Below, piece by piece: positions 1 to 8,055 of a DNA stretch of 47,733 nt (the stretch's first letter is position 1; the number at the start of each line of letters is the position of its first letter). This DNA is from Actinosynnema pretiosum (GTDB lineage: Bacteria > Actinomycetota > Actinomycetes > Mycobacteriales > Pseudonocardiaceae), in the NCBI RefSeq assembly GCF_024171695.1, contig NZ_JAMTCF010000036.1, forward strand, positions 1 to 47,733, written 5' to 3'. A program made the position numbers and the translations under genes. Below the pieces are notes generated by a model, which saw only the letters and a program-made list of their open reading frames with translations, did no database searches and was not told where the DNA came from.

Positions 1-404
1 GCGACAGCTGAGCGCGGCGGGCAAGCGCCCCGGCCTGGACCAGCCAAGGCTGCAACCGGGTGCGCTGGGCAGGACACCGGGACAGGTCCGGCCGGGACAG
101 CGGGCCGAGGCGGCGGACAGGTGACCTCGCCGGGAACGGGCAGGGCAGTGGTGCGGCGTGGTGGGCGGGGAGCGGTCGGGGCGGCAGGACGGGGCGTGGC
201 GGTGGTGGCGCGGTGCGCTGAGCGGGGTTCCGGGTGGGTGCCGGTGCCGTCGGGCGGTCCGGTGGGCCGCTGGACGGGAGACGGGCGGGCTCGGGTGGTG
301 GGCGGGGCTTCGACCGGCTCGGGAGCCGCTGGCCGCGCGGGTCCGGTCGGGTGCGCGGAGCGGGCCGGGCGCGCTTCGGGCGTGCTGCGGGTGGGAGGGG
401 CGGC
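1..404. other. Upstream region, no gene supported
   Basis: No convincing gene is visible. Several frames are open only because the DNA is extremely GC-rich. Their predicted products are Arg/Gly/Ala-rich with no recognisable domain. The last bases carry a GGAGGGG ribosome-binding site for the regulator starting at 405. The stretch probably holds that gene's promoter, but no clear -10/-35 pair is seen. Confidence 0.5.
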
Positions 405-3400
405 GTGAGCGGTGGGGCGGTGGGGTTGCGGGTCGCGCTGCTCGGGCCCGTGCGGGCCTGGGTCGGGGAGCGGGAGGTCGAGCTGGGGTCGTCGCGGCAG
501 CGCGGGGTGTTCGCCGTGCTCGCCCTGCGCGCGGGCACGGCGGTGCGGCGGGACGAGCTGATCCGGGGCGTGTGGGGCGACGACGCGCCCGCCACGGCGG
601 GCGGCAGCGTGCACACCTACGTGTCCGTGCTGCGCAAGGCCCTCGAACCCGACCGGCCGCGCGGGACGCCGTCCCGGCTGCTGGAGTCGTCCGGGTCCGG
701 CTACCGGCTGCGCCTGGAGGCGGCCGACTCGGACGTGGCCGCGTTCGCCGCGCTGCGCGAGCGCGCCCGCGAGCAGCTCGCCGCCGAGCAGCACCGGGCC
801 GCCGTGAGCACGCTCGACGAGGCGCTCGCCCTGTGGCGCGGCACGGCCCTGTCCGGGTTGGACGGTCCGTTCGCCCGCGCCCGGCGCGCCTCCCTCGGCG
901 AGGCCCGGTCCGCCGCGCGCGAGGCGCGGGCCGAGGCGGCGCTGGCGCTGGGCGGGCACGGCGACGTCATCGGCGAGCTGGGCGCGCTGGTCGCCGAGGA
1001 ACCCCTGCGCGAGCGGGCCCGCGAGCTGCTGGCGCTCGCGCTGCACCGGGCGGGCCGCAGCGCGGAGGCGCTCGAAGTGCTGCGGGAGGCCAGGCGGGTG
1101 CTGCGCGACGAGCTGGGCGTCGACCCCGGCCCCGGCCTGCGCGCCGCCCGCGACCTGGTGCTGCGCGACCACCGCGCGGGCCCCGGCCAGGACCCGCCGC
1201 AGGCCACCGCCATCCCCCGCCCCCGGCGCGGTGAGGCCGACCAGGTCCTCGTCGGCCGGGACGAGGAGCTGCGGGTGGCCGAGGAGCTGATCGCCTCCGC
1301 GTCCTCCGGCCGGGGGCGGGCGCTGTGGGTCGAGGGCGAGATGGGCATCGGCAAGTCCAGCCTGCTCGCGGCGGTCGTCGCGCTCGCCGCGAACGCCGGG
1401 CACCGCGTCGCGCACGGCGTCGCCGACGAGCTGGGCACCCGGTTCCCGCTGCGGCTGGCCATGGACTGCCTGGACGTGGACGTGCGCTCCCCCGACCCGC
1501 GCCGCGCCGCGACCGCCCGCGCCCTGCGCGACGAGCGCCCGCCGTCCGGGTCGGTGTTCACCGCCGGTGACCCGATCGCGGCGGCCGTGGAGCGGCTGGG
1601 CGCGCTGGTGGAGCGGCTGTGCGGGGACGGGCCGCTGACCGTGGTCATGGACGACCTGCAGTGGGCCGACGAGAGCAGCACCGAGCTGTGGCACCGGCTC
1701 ACCGGGGTCGCCCGCAGGCAGCCGCTGCTGCTGGTCGGGGCGGCGCGGCCGGTGCCGCACCGGGTCGACGTGGCCCGGTTGCGCCGCGACGCCGAGGCGG
1801 GCGGCGCGGTGCTGGACCTGCTGCCGCTGTCCGACTCGGCCGTCACCAGCGTGGTCGGCGAGCTGGTCGGGGCCGCGCCGGGACCGGGGCTGCGGCGGGT
1901 CGCGGCGCGCGCGGGCGGCAACCCGCTGTACGTGCGGGAGGTCGCCGACGCGCTGGTGCGCGAGCGCGCGGTGCTGGTGTCGGCCGGGATCGCCGAGGTC
2001 GCCCCGGACGTGCTCGACCGCACCCCGGTGTCGCTGGTGTCGGCGGTGGCCGACCGGCTGGACTTCCTGACCGACCCGACCAGGCAGGTGCTGCGCTGGG
2101 CCGCGCTGCTGGGCGGCGAGTTCTCCGTGGAGGACCTGTCGGTGGTGCTGGCCAGGCCCGTGCCCGACCTGCTGGGCGCGTTCACCGAGGCGGTCGCGGC
2201 CGGGGTGCTGCGCGACGCCGGGTCGCGGATGGCGTTCCGGCACCCGGTGATCCGGCAGGCCCTGTACGAGGGCACCCCGTCCGCGCTGCGCACCGCCCTG
2301 CACCAGCAGGCGGCGCGGGCGCTGGCCGAGTCCGGGGCGCCCGCCGAGCACGTGGCCGGGCAGCTGATGGCGGCGGCGGGCGAGGTGGACGCGTGGGCGG
2401 TGCGCTGGGTGGTCGGCAACGCCCAGTCGCTCGGGGACCGGGCGCCGCTGGTCGCCGTGGAGCTGCTGCAGCGGTGCCTGGCCTCGCCGCGCGCCCCGCA
2501 GGACACCCGGTCGGCGCTGGCTGCGCGGCTCAGCTCGGTGCTGTTCCGGGTGGGCCGGGACGCCGAGGCCGAGGAGCACGCCCGGCGCGCGCTGCCCGGT
2601 CTGCGCGACGCCGACCAGGTCGCCAAGGCCCGCTGGACGCTGGCGTACGTGCCCTACCGGGCGTCCCGGCCGCGCGCCGCGCTGGCGGAGCTGCGGGAGG
2701 CGCTGGCCGACCCGGTGCTCACCGACACCTGGCGGGCGCGGCTGCTGTCGCTCCTGTCGCTGGTGCAGCGGGCCGGGGTCGGTGACCTGGACCAGGCGGC
2801 GGTGAGCGCGCGGCAGGCCATCGCGGTGGGCGAGCGGGCGGGCGACCCGTTCGCGATCGGGCAGGCGCTGGAGGTGCTGTGGCAGGTGGAGGCGGTGCGG
2901 CGGGACTACGCGCGCGCCGTCGGCTACCTGGACCAGGCGCTCGACGTGGTCGGCACCGACGTGGGGCTGGCCGACCTGCGGCTGGTGCTGCTGGACAACC
3001 GGGTGTTCACGCTCCAGTGCCTGGACCGGCTGGACGAGGCCGGGCGGGTGCTGGAGCAGGCGTTCCGGGTGGCCGGGCCGGGCACGCCGGTCGCCGGGTT
3101 GCAGGTGGCGGCGGCGGTGCACGGGTTCTGGCTGGGCGACTGGGACGGGGCGGTCGCCCGGCTCGGGGCGGTCATGGCGGACGCGGAGGAGTTCACCGGG
3201 TTCGGGTTGCGCGAGGGCGGGCCGGTGCTGCTGCTGCACGGGGCCGCCGCGCTGATCGCCGCGCACCGGGACGACGGGGCCGCGCTGGCCGCGCACCTGG
3301 CGGCTGGGGCGAACCTGCCGCTGGTCACGGCGGCCGACCGGGAGAACTGCGACTTCCTGGTGGCGGCCGAGGCGATGGGGGCGGCGCGGGCCGGTGACGA

Positions 3401-3845
3401 GGCGGGGGCGGTGCAGCTGCTCGGGGCGATCCTGGACACCCGGTTCGCGCAGATGATGCTGCGGCACCAGTGGTTGCCCGACCTGGTGCGGCTGGCGCTG
3501 GCCTGCGGTGACCGGGCCACGGCGCGTGAGGCGGTGCGGGCGTGCGAGGCGGAGGCGGCGCGGGAGACCACGACGGCGCGGGCGGCTGCTGCGGCGCGGC
3601 GGTGCCGGTGCGCGTGGGAGGGCGACGCGGACGGGCTGGCCGAGGTCGCCGGGCACTACCGGCGGACGGGGCGGGTGTTCGAGCTGGGGCAGACCCTGGA
3701 GGACCGGGCGGTGCTGCTGGCCGGGCGGCCGGGGGTGGGCGCGGCCGAGCGGGAGGTGGCGCTGGGCGAGGCGCTGGCGGTGCACGAGGCGCTGGGCGCG
3801 CGGTGGGACGTGCGGCGGCTGCTGGAGCGGACCGGCCGGGACTGA
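405..3845 (+). CDS. BTAD/AAA transcriptional regulator (SARP/AfsR-like, large form)
   Basis: Product is 1146 aa. The N-terminal ~90 residues form an OmpR-type winged helix typical of SARP regulators (LLGPVRAWVGEREVEL start, VRRDELIRGVWGDD recognition region). A bacterial transcriptional activation domain (BTAD) follows to about residue 245. An AAA/NACHT-like ATPase has Walker A GEMGIGKS at 311-318 and Walker B VVMDD at 413-417. The C-terminal half is helical and TPR-like. GTG 405 is chosen because GGAGGGG lies 5-6 nt upstream and the family N-terminus begins right after it; the frame is open further upstream but without homology-like sequence. It faces the CIS locus from the left and has a shorter paralogue at 32077-34065. 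A role as a pathway activator is inferred from family and position; its targets are unknown. Confidence 0.9.
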   Translation: MSGGAVGLRVALLGPVRAWVGEREVELGSSRQRGVFAVLALRAGTAVRRDELIRGVWGDDAPATAGGSVHTYVSVLRKALEPDRPRGTPSRLLESSGSGYRLRLEAADSDVAAFAALRERAREQLAAEQHRAAVSTLDEALALWRGTALSGLDGPFARARRASLGEARSAAREARAEAALALGGHGDVIGELGALVAEEPLRERARELLALALHRAGRSAEALEVLREARRVLRDELGVDPGPGLRAARDLVLRDHRAGPGQDPPQATAIPRPRRGEADQVLVGRDEELRVAEELIASASSGRGRALWVEGEMGIGKSSLLAAVVALAANAGHRVAHGVADELGTRFPLRLAMDCLDVDVRSPDPRRAATARALRDERPPSGSVFTAGDPIAAAVERLGALVERLCGDGPLTVVMDDLQWADESSTELWHRLTGVARRQPLLLVGAARPVPHRVDVARLRRDAEAGGAVLDLLPLSDSAVTSVVGELVGAAPGPGLRRVAARAGGNPLYVREVADALVRERAVLVSAGIAEVAPDVLDRTPVSLVSAVADRLDFLTDPTRQVLRWAALLGGEFSVEDLSVVLARPVPDLLGAFTEAVAAGVLRDAGSRMAFRHPVIRQALYEGTPSALRTALHQQAARALAESGAPAEHVAGQLMAAAGEVDAWAVRWVVGNAQSLGDRAPLVAVELLQRCLASPRAPQDTRSALAARLSSVLFRVGRDAEAEEHARRALPGLRDADQVAKARWTLAYVPYRASRPRAALAELREALADPVLTDTWRARLLSLLSLVQRAGVGDLDQAAVSARQAIAVGERAGDPFAIGQALEVLWQVEAVRRDYARAVGYLDQALDVVGTDVGLADLRLVLLDNRVFTLQCLDRLDEAGRVLEQAFRVAGPGTPVAGLQVAAAVHGFWLGDWDGAVARLGAVMADAEEFTGFGLREGGPVLLLHGAAALIAAHRDDGAALAAHLAAGANLPLVTAADRENCDFLVAAEAMGAARAGDEAGAVQLLGAILDTRFAQMMLRHQWLPDLVRLALACGDRATAREAVRACEAEAARETTTARAAAAARRCRCAWEGDADGLAEVAGHYRRTGRVFELGQTLEDRAVLLAGRPGVGAAEREVALGEALAVHEALGARWDVRRLLERTGRD

Positions 3846-3851
3846 CCCGGT

Positions 3852-3941
3852 GGGGATCGGGACTGCGGGGATCGGGCCGGTGAGGATCGGGCTGGCGGGG
3901 ATCGGATCTGCGGGGATCGGGCCGGTGGGGATCGGGATCGG
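3852..3941. repeat. 15-bp tandem repeat, six units
   Basis: Six head-to-tail 15-bp units of the form GGGGATCGGGNCNGN follow the regulator's stop codon by 6 bp. The ATC core recurs at 3856, 3871, 3886, 3901, 3916 and 3931. The period is a multiple of three, so the reading frame past the stop stays open. Nothing indicates that it is translated. It could be a minisatellite or a series of binding sites. Confidence 0.85.
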
Positions 3942-4063
3942 GGTGCGGGAGCGCTCCCGGTCCACTCCGGACGGGCGGTGGGCCGCGTCCGGGCGGTGGT
4001 CGGGGCCACCCCTGCCCGTTCCCCCGGCGGTCCTCCCCCGGTGCGGGACCGCGCGGGGCCCGG

Positions 4064-4303
4064 TCACGGCAGCGGGCCCGCCGGACCACCTTCCTCCGCC
4101 AGGACCGGGGCGCCGATCACCCCGTCCCCCGACATCACCCAGTCGGGGTCGACCGGCGCCGGGCCGCGCGGCGCGGGCACGGCCTTCGGCGCGCCCGTCG
4201 CCCTGATGCCCCGCACGAGCAGGTCGACCACCCGGCGCATGTCGGCCTTCCGCTCCACCGGACCGCCGTCACCGCCCCGGTCCGCGCCGGAGGGCGCGGC
4301 CAC
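4064..4303 (-). CDS. Small hypothetical protein, coupled to the LuxR gene
   Basis: A 79-aa frame starts at GTG 4303, one base after the LuxR gene's TGA (sequence TGAGGTG), the arrangement seen for translationally coupled genes in this locus. The middle (MRRVVDLLVRGI) could be an amphipathic helix; the rest is Pro/Gly/Ala-rich. I recognise no domain. The only support is tight spacing and a plausible composition, so it may be a chance frame in GC-rich DNA. Confidence 0.35.
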   Translation of the reverse strand: MAAPSGADRGGDGGPVERKADMRRVVDLLVRGIRATGAPKAVPAPRGPAPVDPDWVMSGDGVIGAPVLAEEGGPAGPLP

Positions 4304-4304
4304 C

Positions 4305-4928
4305 TCAGATCATCCCCTTCCGCAGCGCGTACGCGACCGCGTGCGGCCGGTTGCGCAGGTGCAGGCGGGTCGTGATGCCGTAGAACACGTTCTTCACGGT
4401 CCGCTCCGAGTAGCTGAGCCTGGTCGCGATCTCGGCGGTGTCCAGGCCGTCCGCGATGAGCCGCAGCACGTCGGCCTCCCGCGAGGTGAGCCGGTCGGGG
4501 CCGGTCTCGGTGGCCACCAGCTCGCGCTGCAACCGCTGCACGTGCCTGAGCAGCTCGGCCACCAGGTTCGGCGGCATCACCCCGCCGCCCTCGGCCGCCG
4601 CGAGGACGCTGCGCAGCACCCGGTCGCCGGTGGCGGCGGTGCGCGGCACGATCGCCACGACCCGGCACTCGGCGGCGGTGAGCACGTCCGCGTCGCCCAC
4701 CTCGTCGAGCACCAGCACCACCGGCGTCCCCGCCTCGGTCGCGGCGCGCCGCAGCCGGGAGGTGACCTCCTCGGTGAACTTCGGCACCGCCACCACGGCG
4801 ACGTCCGCACCCGCCCGCTCGCGCTGCCCCACCAGCACGACCTCGGACCTTCCCGCGAGGTAACTCGTGAGCCCCGCAAGGCTGAGGTGGTCGGTCGACT
4901 GCACCGCCACCCGAACTCGCTGATCCAC
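4305..4928 (-). CDS. LuxR-type regulator with degenerate receiver (copy 1)
   Basis: Product is 207 aa. The C-terminal ~65 residues are a GerE/LuxR helix-turn-helix (LTSREADVLRLIADGL, then TAEIATRLSYSERTVKNVF). The N-terminal ~125 residues look like a receiver fold (VRVAVQSTDHLSLAGLTSYL) but lack a recognisable phospho-acceptor aspartate, so phosphorylation control is doubtful. GTG 4928 is chosen because GGGAGG lies 5 nt upstream; GTG 4931 is possible. It is last but one on the CIS operon strand, 73 bp after the epimerase gene, so it may also have its own promoter. A clear paralogue lies at 28758-29384, sharing SERTVKNV and the RN(R/P)xHAVxY ending. It probably regulates CIS genes. Confidence 0.85.
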   Translation of the reverse strand: MDQRVRVAVQSTDHLSLAGLTSYLAGRSEVVLVGQRERAGADVAVVAVPKFTEEVTSRLRRAATEAGTPVVLVLDEVGDADVLTAAECRVVAIVPRTAATGDRVLRSVLAAAEGGGVMPPNLVAELLRHVQRLQRELVATETGPDRLTSREADVLRLIADGLDTAEIATRLSYSERTVKNVFYGITTRLHLRNRPHAVAYALRKGMI

Positions 4929-5001
4929 CACTGCCTCCCACAGTCCCGGATTGTGCGAGTCCGACTCTGCCGGTGGCCGCTTCACGCGTTCTCAACCGCT
5001 T

Positions 5002-6027
5002 CTACACGACTTCTCCAGGCAGCCGCTCAAGCCGCGCCGACCAGTGCCGGTGGGCCCGCGCGACCAGGTCGGGCAGGGTGCTGGTGGGCCGCCAGCGCGG
5101 GTAGTGCGCGCTGAACTTGGCGGTGTCGGTGGTCCAGTAGCGCACGTCCGCGTAGCGGGGTTCGGGGTCGTAGTCGAAGGCGATCTGGCGGTCGGTGAGG
5201 TGCTCGTAGCCCGCGATGGCCTCCAGCAGGGAGCAGCTGCGCTCCCGTCCGCCGCCCGCGTGGTAGACCTCGCCCGGTCTGGGGGCCAGCGCGTACTGCC
5301 AGAACATCTCGACCAGGTCCGCGACGTCGAGCACGTCCCGCACCTGCTTGCCGCCGAAGCCCCTGACCACGAACGGGGAGCCGCGCAGGGCGTCGCGGAC
5401 GAGGGCCGCGACGAAGCCGTGCTGGGCGAACGGGGCGTCGCCGGTGGTGGCGACGAGGCCGCCGGTGCGGAAGACGCCGACGGCGACGTCGAGCCGCTTG
5501 CCGCTGTCCTGGGCGGCGAGGTCGGCGGCGAGCAGCGCGGTGCCGCGCGGGGTGCGCTCGACGTGGTCGACGTGGTGGGCCTCGGGCAGGCCCCGGTCGT
5601 GGGCCGGGTGGCCCTCGGGCAGGTCCCAGCGGGTGGGGGTCTCGACCAGGGGCAGCAGGTTGGGAGCGGTCCCGTAGACCTCGACGCCGGAGTTCAGCAC
5701 GAACACCGCGTCCGGGCAGCGGGCGTGCACGGCGTGCAGGAGGTTCGCGGTGCCGACCGCGATCAGCATCGGGTCCTGGCCGTCGGGCTCGCGGCCGGTG
5801 TGGACGACCAGGCGTACGTCCGCGCCGTACTCGGCGAGCACGGCGGAGACGGCGGCGCGGTCGGCGAGGTCGACGCGGTGGCGGCGGAACCGGGCGGTCG
5901 GCTCGGCGGTGGTGGCGGGACCCGTGCCCGCGTCGAGGCCGACGAGCAGGTCGTAGCGGGGGCCGAGGGCGCGCACCACCTCGCCCCCGACCAGCCCGGT
6001 GGGGTCGGTGACCACGGCGATGTCCAT
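5002..6027 (-). CDS. NAD-dependent epimerase/dehydratase-like protein, catalytically degenerate
   Basis: Product is 341 aa, an extended SDR of the CDP-paratose/tyvelose 2-epimerase type. Visible family features: a Rossmann start with a weakened glycine motif (TGLVGG, residues 10-15), VYGTAPNLLPLVETPTRW, FGGKQVRDVLDVADLVEMF and the GGGRERSCSLLEAI substrate segment. The catalytic YxxxK expected between the VYG segment and LLAADLAAQ is absent; the aligned stretch reads RTPRGTAL. The protein may have lost redox catalysis and kept sugar-nucleotide or NAD binding. AGGAG lies 8 nt before ATG 6027. The gene follows the zinc-ribbon membrane protein by 31 bp, so it is probably in the same transcript. 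Its role in the CIS locus is unknown. Confidence 0.8.
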   Translation of the reverse strand: MDIAVVTDPTGLVGGEVVRALGPRYDLLVGLDAGTGPATTAEPTARFRRHRVDLADRAAVSAVLAEYGADVRLVVHTGREPDGQDPMLIAVGTANLLHAVHARCPDAVFVLNSGVEVYGTAPNLLPLVETPTRWDLPEGHPAHDRGLPEAHHVDHVERTPRGTALLAADLAAQDSGKRLDVAVGVFRTGGLVATTGDAPFAQHGFVAALVRDALRGSPFVVRGFGGKQVRDVLDVADLVEMFWQYALAPRPGEVYHAGGGRERSCSLLEAIAGYEHLTDRQIAFDYDPEPRYADVRYWTTDTAKFSAHYPRWRPTSTLPDLVARAHRHWSARLERLPGEVV

Positions 6028-6058
6028 CGGTGCGCTCCTCGTCTCGGGGGAGGGGGGA

Positions 6059-7489
6059 TCAGGGCCTGCGGAAGAACTCGACCTCGCCGAGGGCGATGTG
6101 CCCGCCGGGCGGTTGACCGGCCGCGCCGGTGATCACCAGGCGGATTCGGACCACGTCGCTGATCCCGGTGTTCCACTGCTGCGGGCCGGGCTTGTCGGCG
6201 AGCTCGACCCGCTCGGTGCGGGTCGAGCCGTCCTCGGCGGTGGTGACCACGTCCAGGGAGGACGCCCTGCCCTGGGCAGCGAACTGCTGCTGGTCCTCGG
6301 CGGCGCCGGTGTGCACGATCAGGGCGAGCAGGCGGAACGGCTCGGCGAAGGTGAACTCGATCGAGTCGCCGACGGCCGGGGCGCCCCAGTAGCGGTTGCT
6401 GGCGCCGTCGACGGCGAGGTTCGACGGGTGGTCGGGGAGCTGGGCGCTGGCGGCGGTGCCCGCCGGGCCGACCGGGGCCGGGGTGGCGAGCTTGTCCAGG
6501 GTGTCCTGCCACAGGTCGACCGCGCGCGGGTAGAACAGGTAGCCGGCGATCAGCAGCGCGGCGATCGCGGCGATGGCGGCGAGCCTGCGCAGCAGCCGGG
6601 ACCGGTCCCCGCGCCACCGCCTGCGCTGCTTGCCGCCTGCCTGCCCGGCGCGCTGCTCCGGGTGGAGCGGGGTGGCGCAGCGGCGGCAGAAGCGGCGGTC
6701 GGGCGGGTTGGCGGTGCCGCAGTTGGGGCAGCGCGGGCCGACGACGTTGTCCTGGATCGGGGTGGTGACCTCGGGGCGCCGGGCCTCGGGCAGTCCCGGC
6801 AGGACGGGGCCGAGGTCGCCGGGGGCCCGGTCGGCCAGGGAGGTGGGGTCGGCGGGGCGGAACGGGGTGGGCGTGGCGGCTCGGGTGGCGCCGGTGGTGG
6901 CGAAGCTGGTGGACCGGCCGCCCCACCAGGGCCAGCGGATGGCCTTGAGGAACCGGGACCAGGCCGAGCCGGTGGGTTCGGGGCGGGGGGACGGGGGCGT
7001 GGCTGTGGGAGCGGGCTCGGCGGGTGAGGGCTTCGGCTGCTCGTCGCTCGGCGGCGCGGCCGGGAGCGGGGTGGGGCTGGGCGGTTCGGCGCGCGGTGGT
7101 TCGACGGGCGTGGGTTCGGCGCGCGGTGGGAAGGCGCGGGGAGGCTCGGCGCGCGGAGGCGTCGGCGGTTCGGCGCGCGGTGGTTCGGGGCGTGGCGCGG
7201 GCGGTTCCGCCTTGGGCGGTTCGGCCCTCGGCGGTTCGGGCGCAGCTCGTGGCGGTTCAGCGCGAGGCGGCTCAGCGCGAGGCGGTTCAACACGGGGCGG
7301 CTCAGCGCGAGGCGGCTCAGCACGAGGCGGCTCGGCTCGCGGCGGTTCAACGCGTGGTGCGGTCGAAGGCGTCGCAGGAGCGGGGCCCCCTCCCCCGCTC
7401 CCCCACCCCAGGTAGGTCCCGCAGTTGCCGCAGAAGTCGTCCAGCGGCCCGACCTGCGCCCCGCACTGCGGGCACGTCACCGCGCTCAC
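6059..7489 (-). CDS. Zinc-ribbon, single-pass membrane protein with discoidin-like glycan-binding domain (CisA-like candidate)
   Basis: Product is 476 aa. In order: a zinc ribbon (CPQCG...CGNCG, residues 6-23); a Pro/Arg/Glu-rich linker with about a dozen PPRAE-like repeats (about 45-136); a second zinc ribbon (CPNCG...CRRC, about 251-268); a basic segment; one transmembrane helix (about 297-317); and a C-terminal beta-rich domain (about 345-476) like the NADase-type/discoidin-like glycan-binding domain, with ASNRYWGAP and GEVEFF. Predicted topology is cytoplasmic N-terminus and extracytoplasmic glycan-binding C-terminus. Streptomyces CIS loci are known to need a membrane protein called CisA; layout and gene position make this the matching candidate (inference). 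GTG 7489 overlaps the preceding gene's stop (GTGA). Confidence 0.8.
   Translation of the reverse strand: MSAVTCPQCGAQVGPLDDFCGNCGTYLGWGSGGGGPAPATPSTAPRVEPPRAEPPRAEPPRAEPPRVEPPRAEPPRAEPPRAAPEPPRAEPPKAEPPAPRPEPPRAEPPTPPRAEPPRAFPPRAEPTPVEPPRAEPPSPTPLPAAPPSDEQPKPSPAEPAPTATPPSPRPEPTGSAWSRFLKAIRWPWWGGRSTSFATTGATRAATPTPFRPADPTSLADRAPGDLGPVLPGLPEARRPEVTTPIQDNVVGPRCPNCGTANPPDRRFCRRCATPLHPEQRAGQAGGKQRRRWRGDRSRLLRRLAAIAAIAALLIAGYLFYPRAVDLWQDTLDKLATPAPVGPAGTAASAQLPDHPSNLAVDGASNRYWGAPAVGDSIEFTFAEPFRLLALIVHTGAAEDQQQFAAQGRASSLDVVTTAEDGSTRTERVELADKPGPQQWNTGISDVVRIRLVITGAAGQPPGGHIALGEVEFFRRP
7082..7360 (-). repeat. 15-bp coding tandem repeat (PPRAE repeats)
   Basis: Inside the zinc-ribbon membrane protein gene, a run of mostly 15-bp units encodes PPRAE and variants (PPRVE, PPKAE, PPRAF). 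Units differ mainly at silent positions and are most regular between about 7250 and 7350. The encoded arm is Pro-rich and alternates Arg and Glu. It is likely extended or disordered and variable in length between strains. Confidence 0.85.
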
Positions 7490-8055
7490 CCCGCCTCACC
7501 GCCCCGATCCCCATCCCGATCCCCGTCCAGCACCTCGACCACGCACCGCAGGTGCACCGGGCACAGCGCCTCGACCAGCTCCTCCACCCGCTCCCGGTCC
7601 ACCGCCGCCACCCCCGGCCGCACCCGCACCACCACCGGTCCGTCCGGCCCGGCGGGGATGGTGGCGCCCGGTTCCGGCGACCAGCTCACGCCCGGCCCGT
7701 CCAGCACCTCCACCCGCACGCCCAGCGACAGCTCGACCCGCTCCACCAGCCCGGACACCGTGCCGCGCTTGGCGTGCAGCTCCACCGCCCGGCTCACCGC
7801 CGCGCGCCGCAGCTCCAGCGGCCACCGGGGGTCGACTTCGGCCGCGACCCACTCCGACAGCCACGCCAGGAAGTCCTCCGGCGCGAGGTCGGGGTCCAGG
7901 TACGCGGTGATGTTGTCCAATGTGGACAGCACGGCCGACAGCACCGCGTCCAGCCCGCCGGTGAACCGCTGCGCGAACCCGTCCTCCGCGTACAGCGCGG
8001 GCAGCAGGGCGCCGATCGGGTGGTTGCTGGGCAGGTCGGGCAGCGCGGCCCTCAT
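7486..8055 (-). CDS. Phage tail protein I-like baseplate protein (TIGR02242-type)
   Basis: Product is 189 aa. It matches the small 'phage tail protein domain' family found beside baseplate J-like proteins in CIS loci: an N-terminal segment LPALYAEDGFAQRFTGGLD, then the diagnostic APEDFLAWLSEWVAAEVDPRW, ELRRAAVSRAVELHAKRGT and GLVERVELSLGVRVEVL. It probably helps form the baseplate wedge (a P2 gpI / T4 gp7-related role). ATG 8055 overlaps the stop of the baseplate J-like gene (ATGA); its own stop overlaps the next start (GTGA). Both couplings fix the boundaries. Confidence 0.88.
   Translation of the reverse strand: MRAALPDLPSNHPIGALLPALYAEDGFAQRFTGGLDAVLSAVLSTLDNITAYLDPDLAPEDFLAWLSEWVAAEVDPRWPLELRRAAVSRAVELHAKRGTVSGLVERVELSLGVRVEVLDGPGVSWSPEPGATIPAGPDGPVVVRVRPGVAAVDRERVEELVEALCPVHLRCVVEVLDGDRDGDRGGEAG

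Noticed and set aside
158..1234. Open frame overlapping the start of the first BTAD regulator
   Set aside because: The product is Arg/Ala/Gly-rich only and shares sequence with the proven regulator in another frame.
6129..6392. Small plus-strand frame opposite the glycan-binding domain
   Set aside because: It is antisense to a well-supported gene and has no ribosome-binding site or domain.
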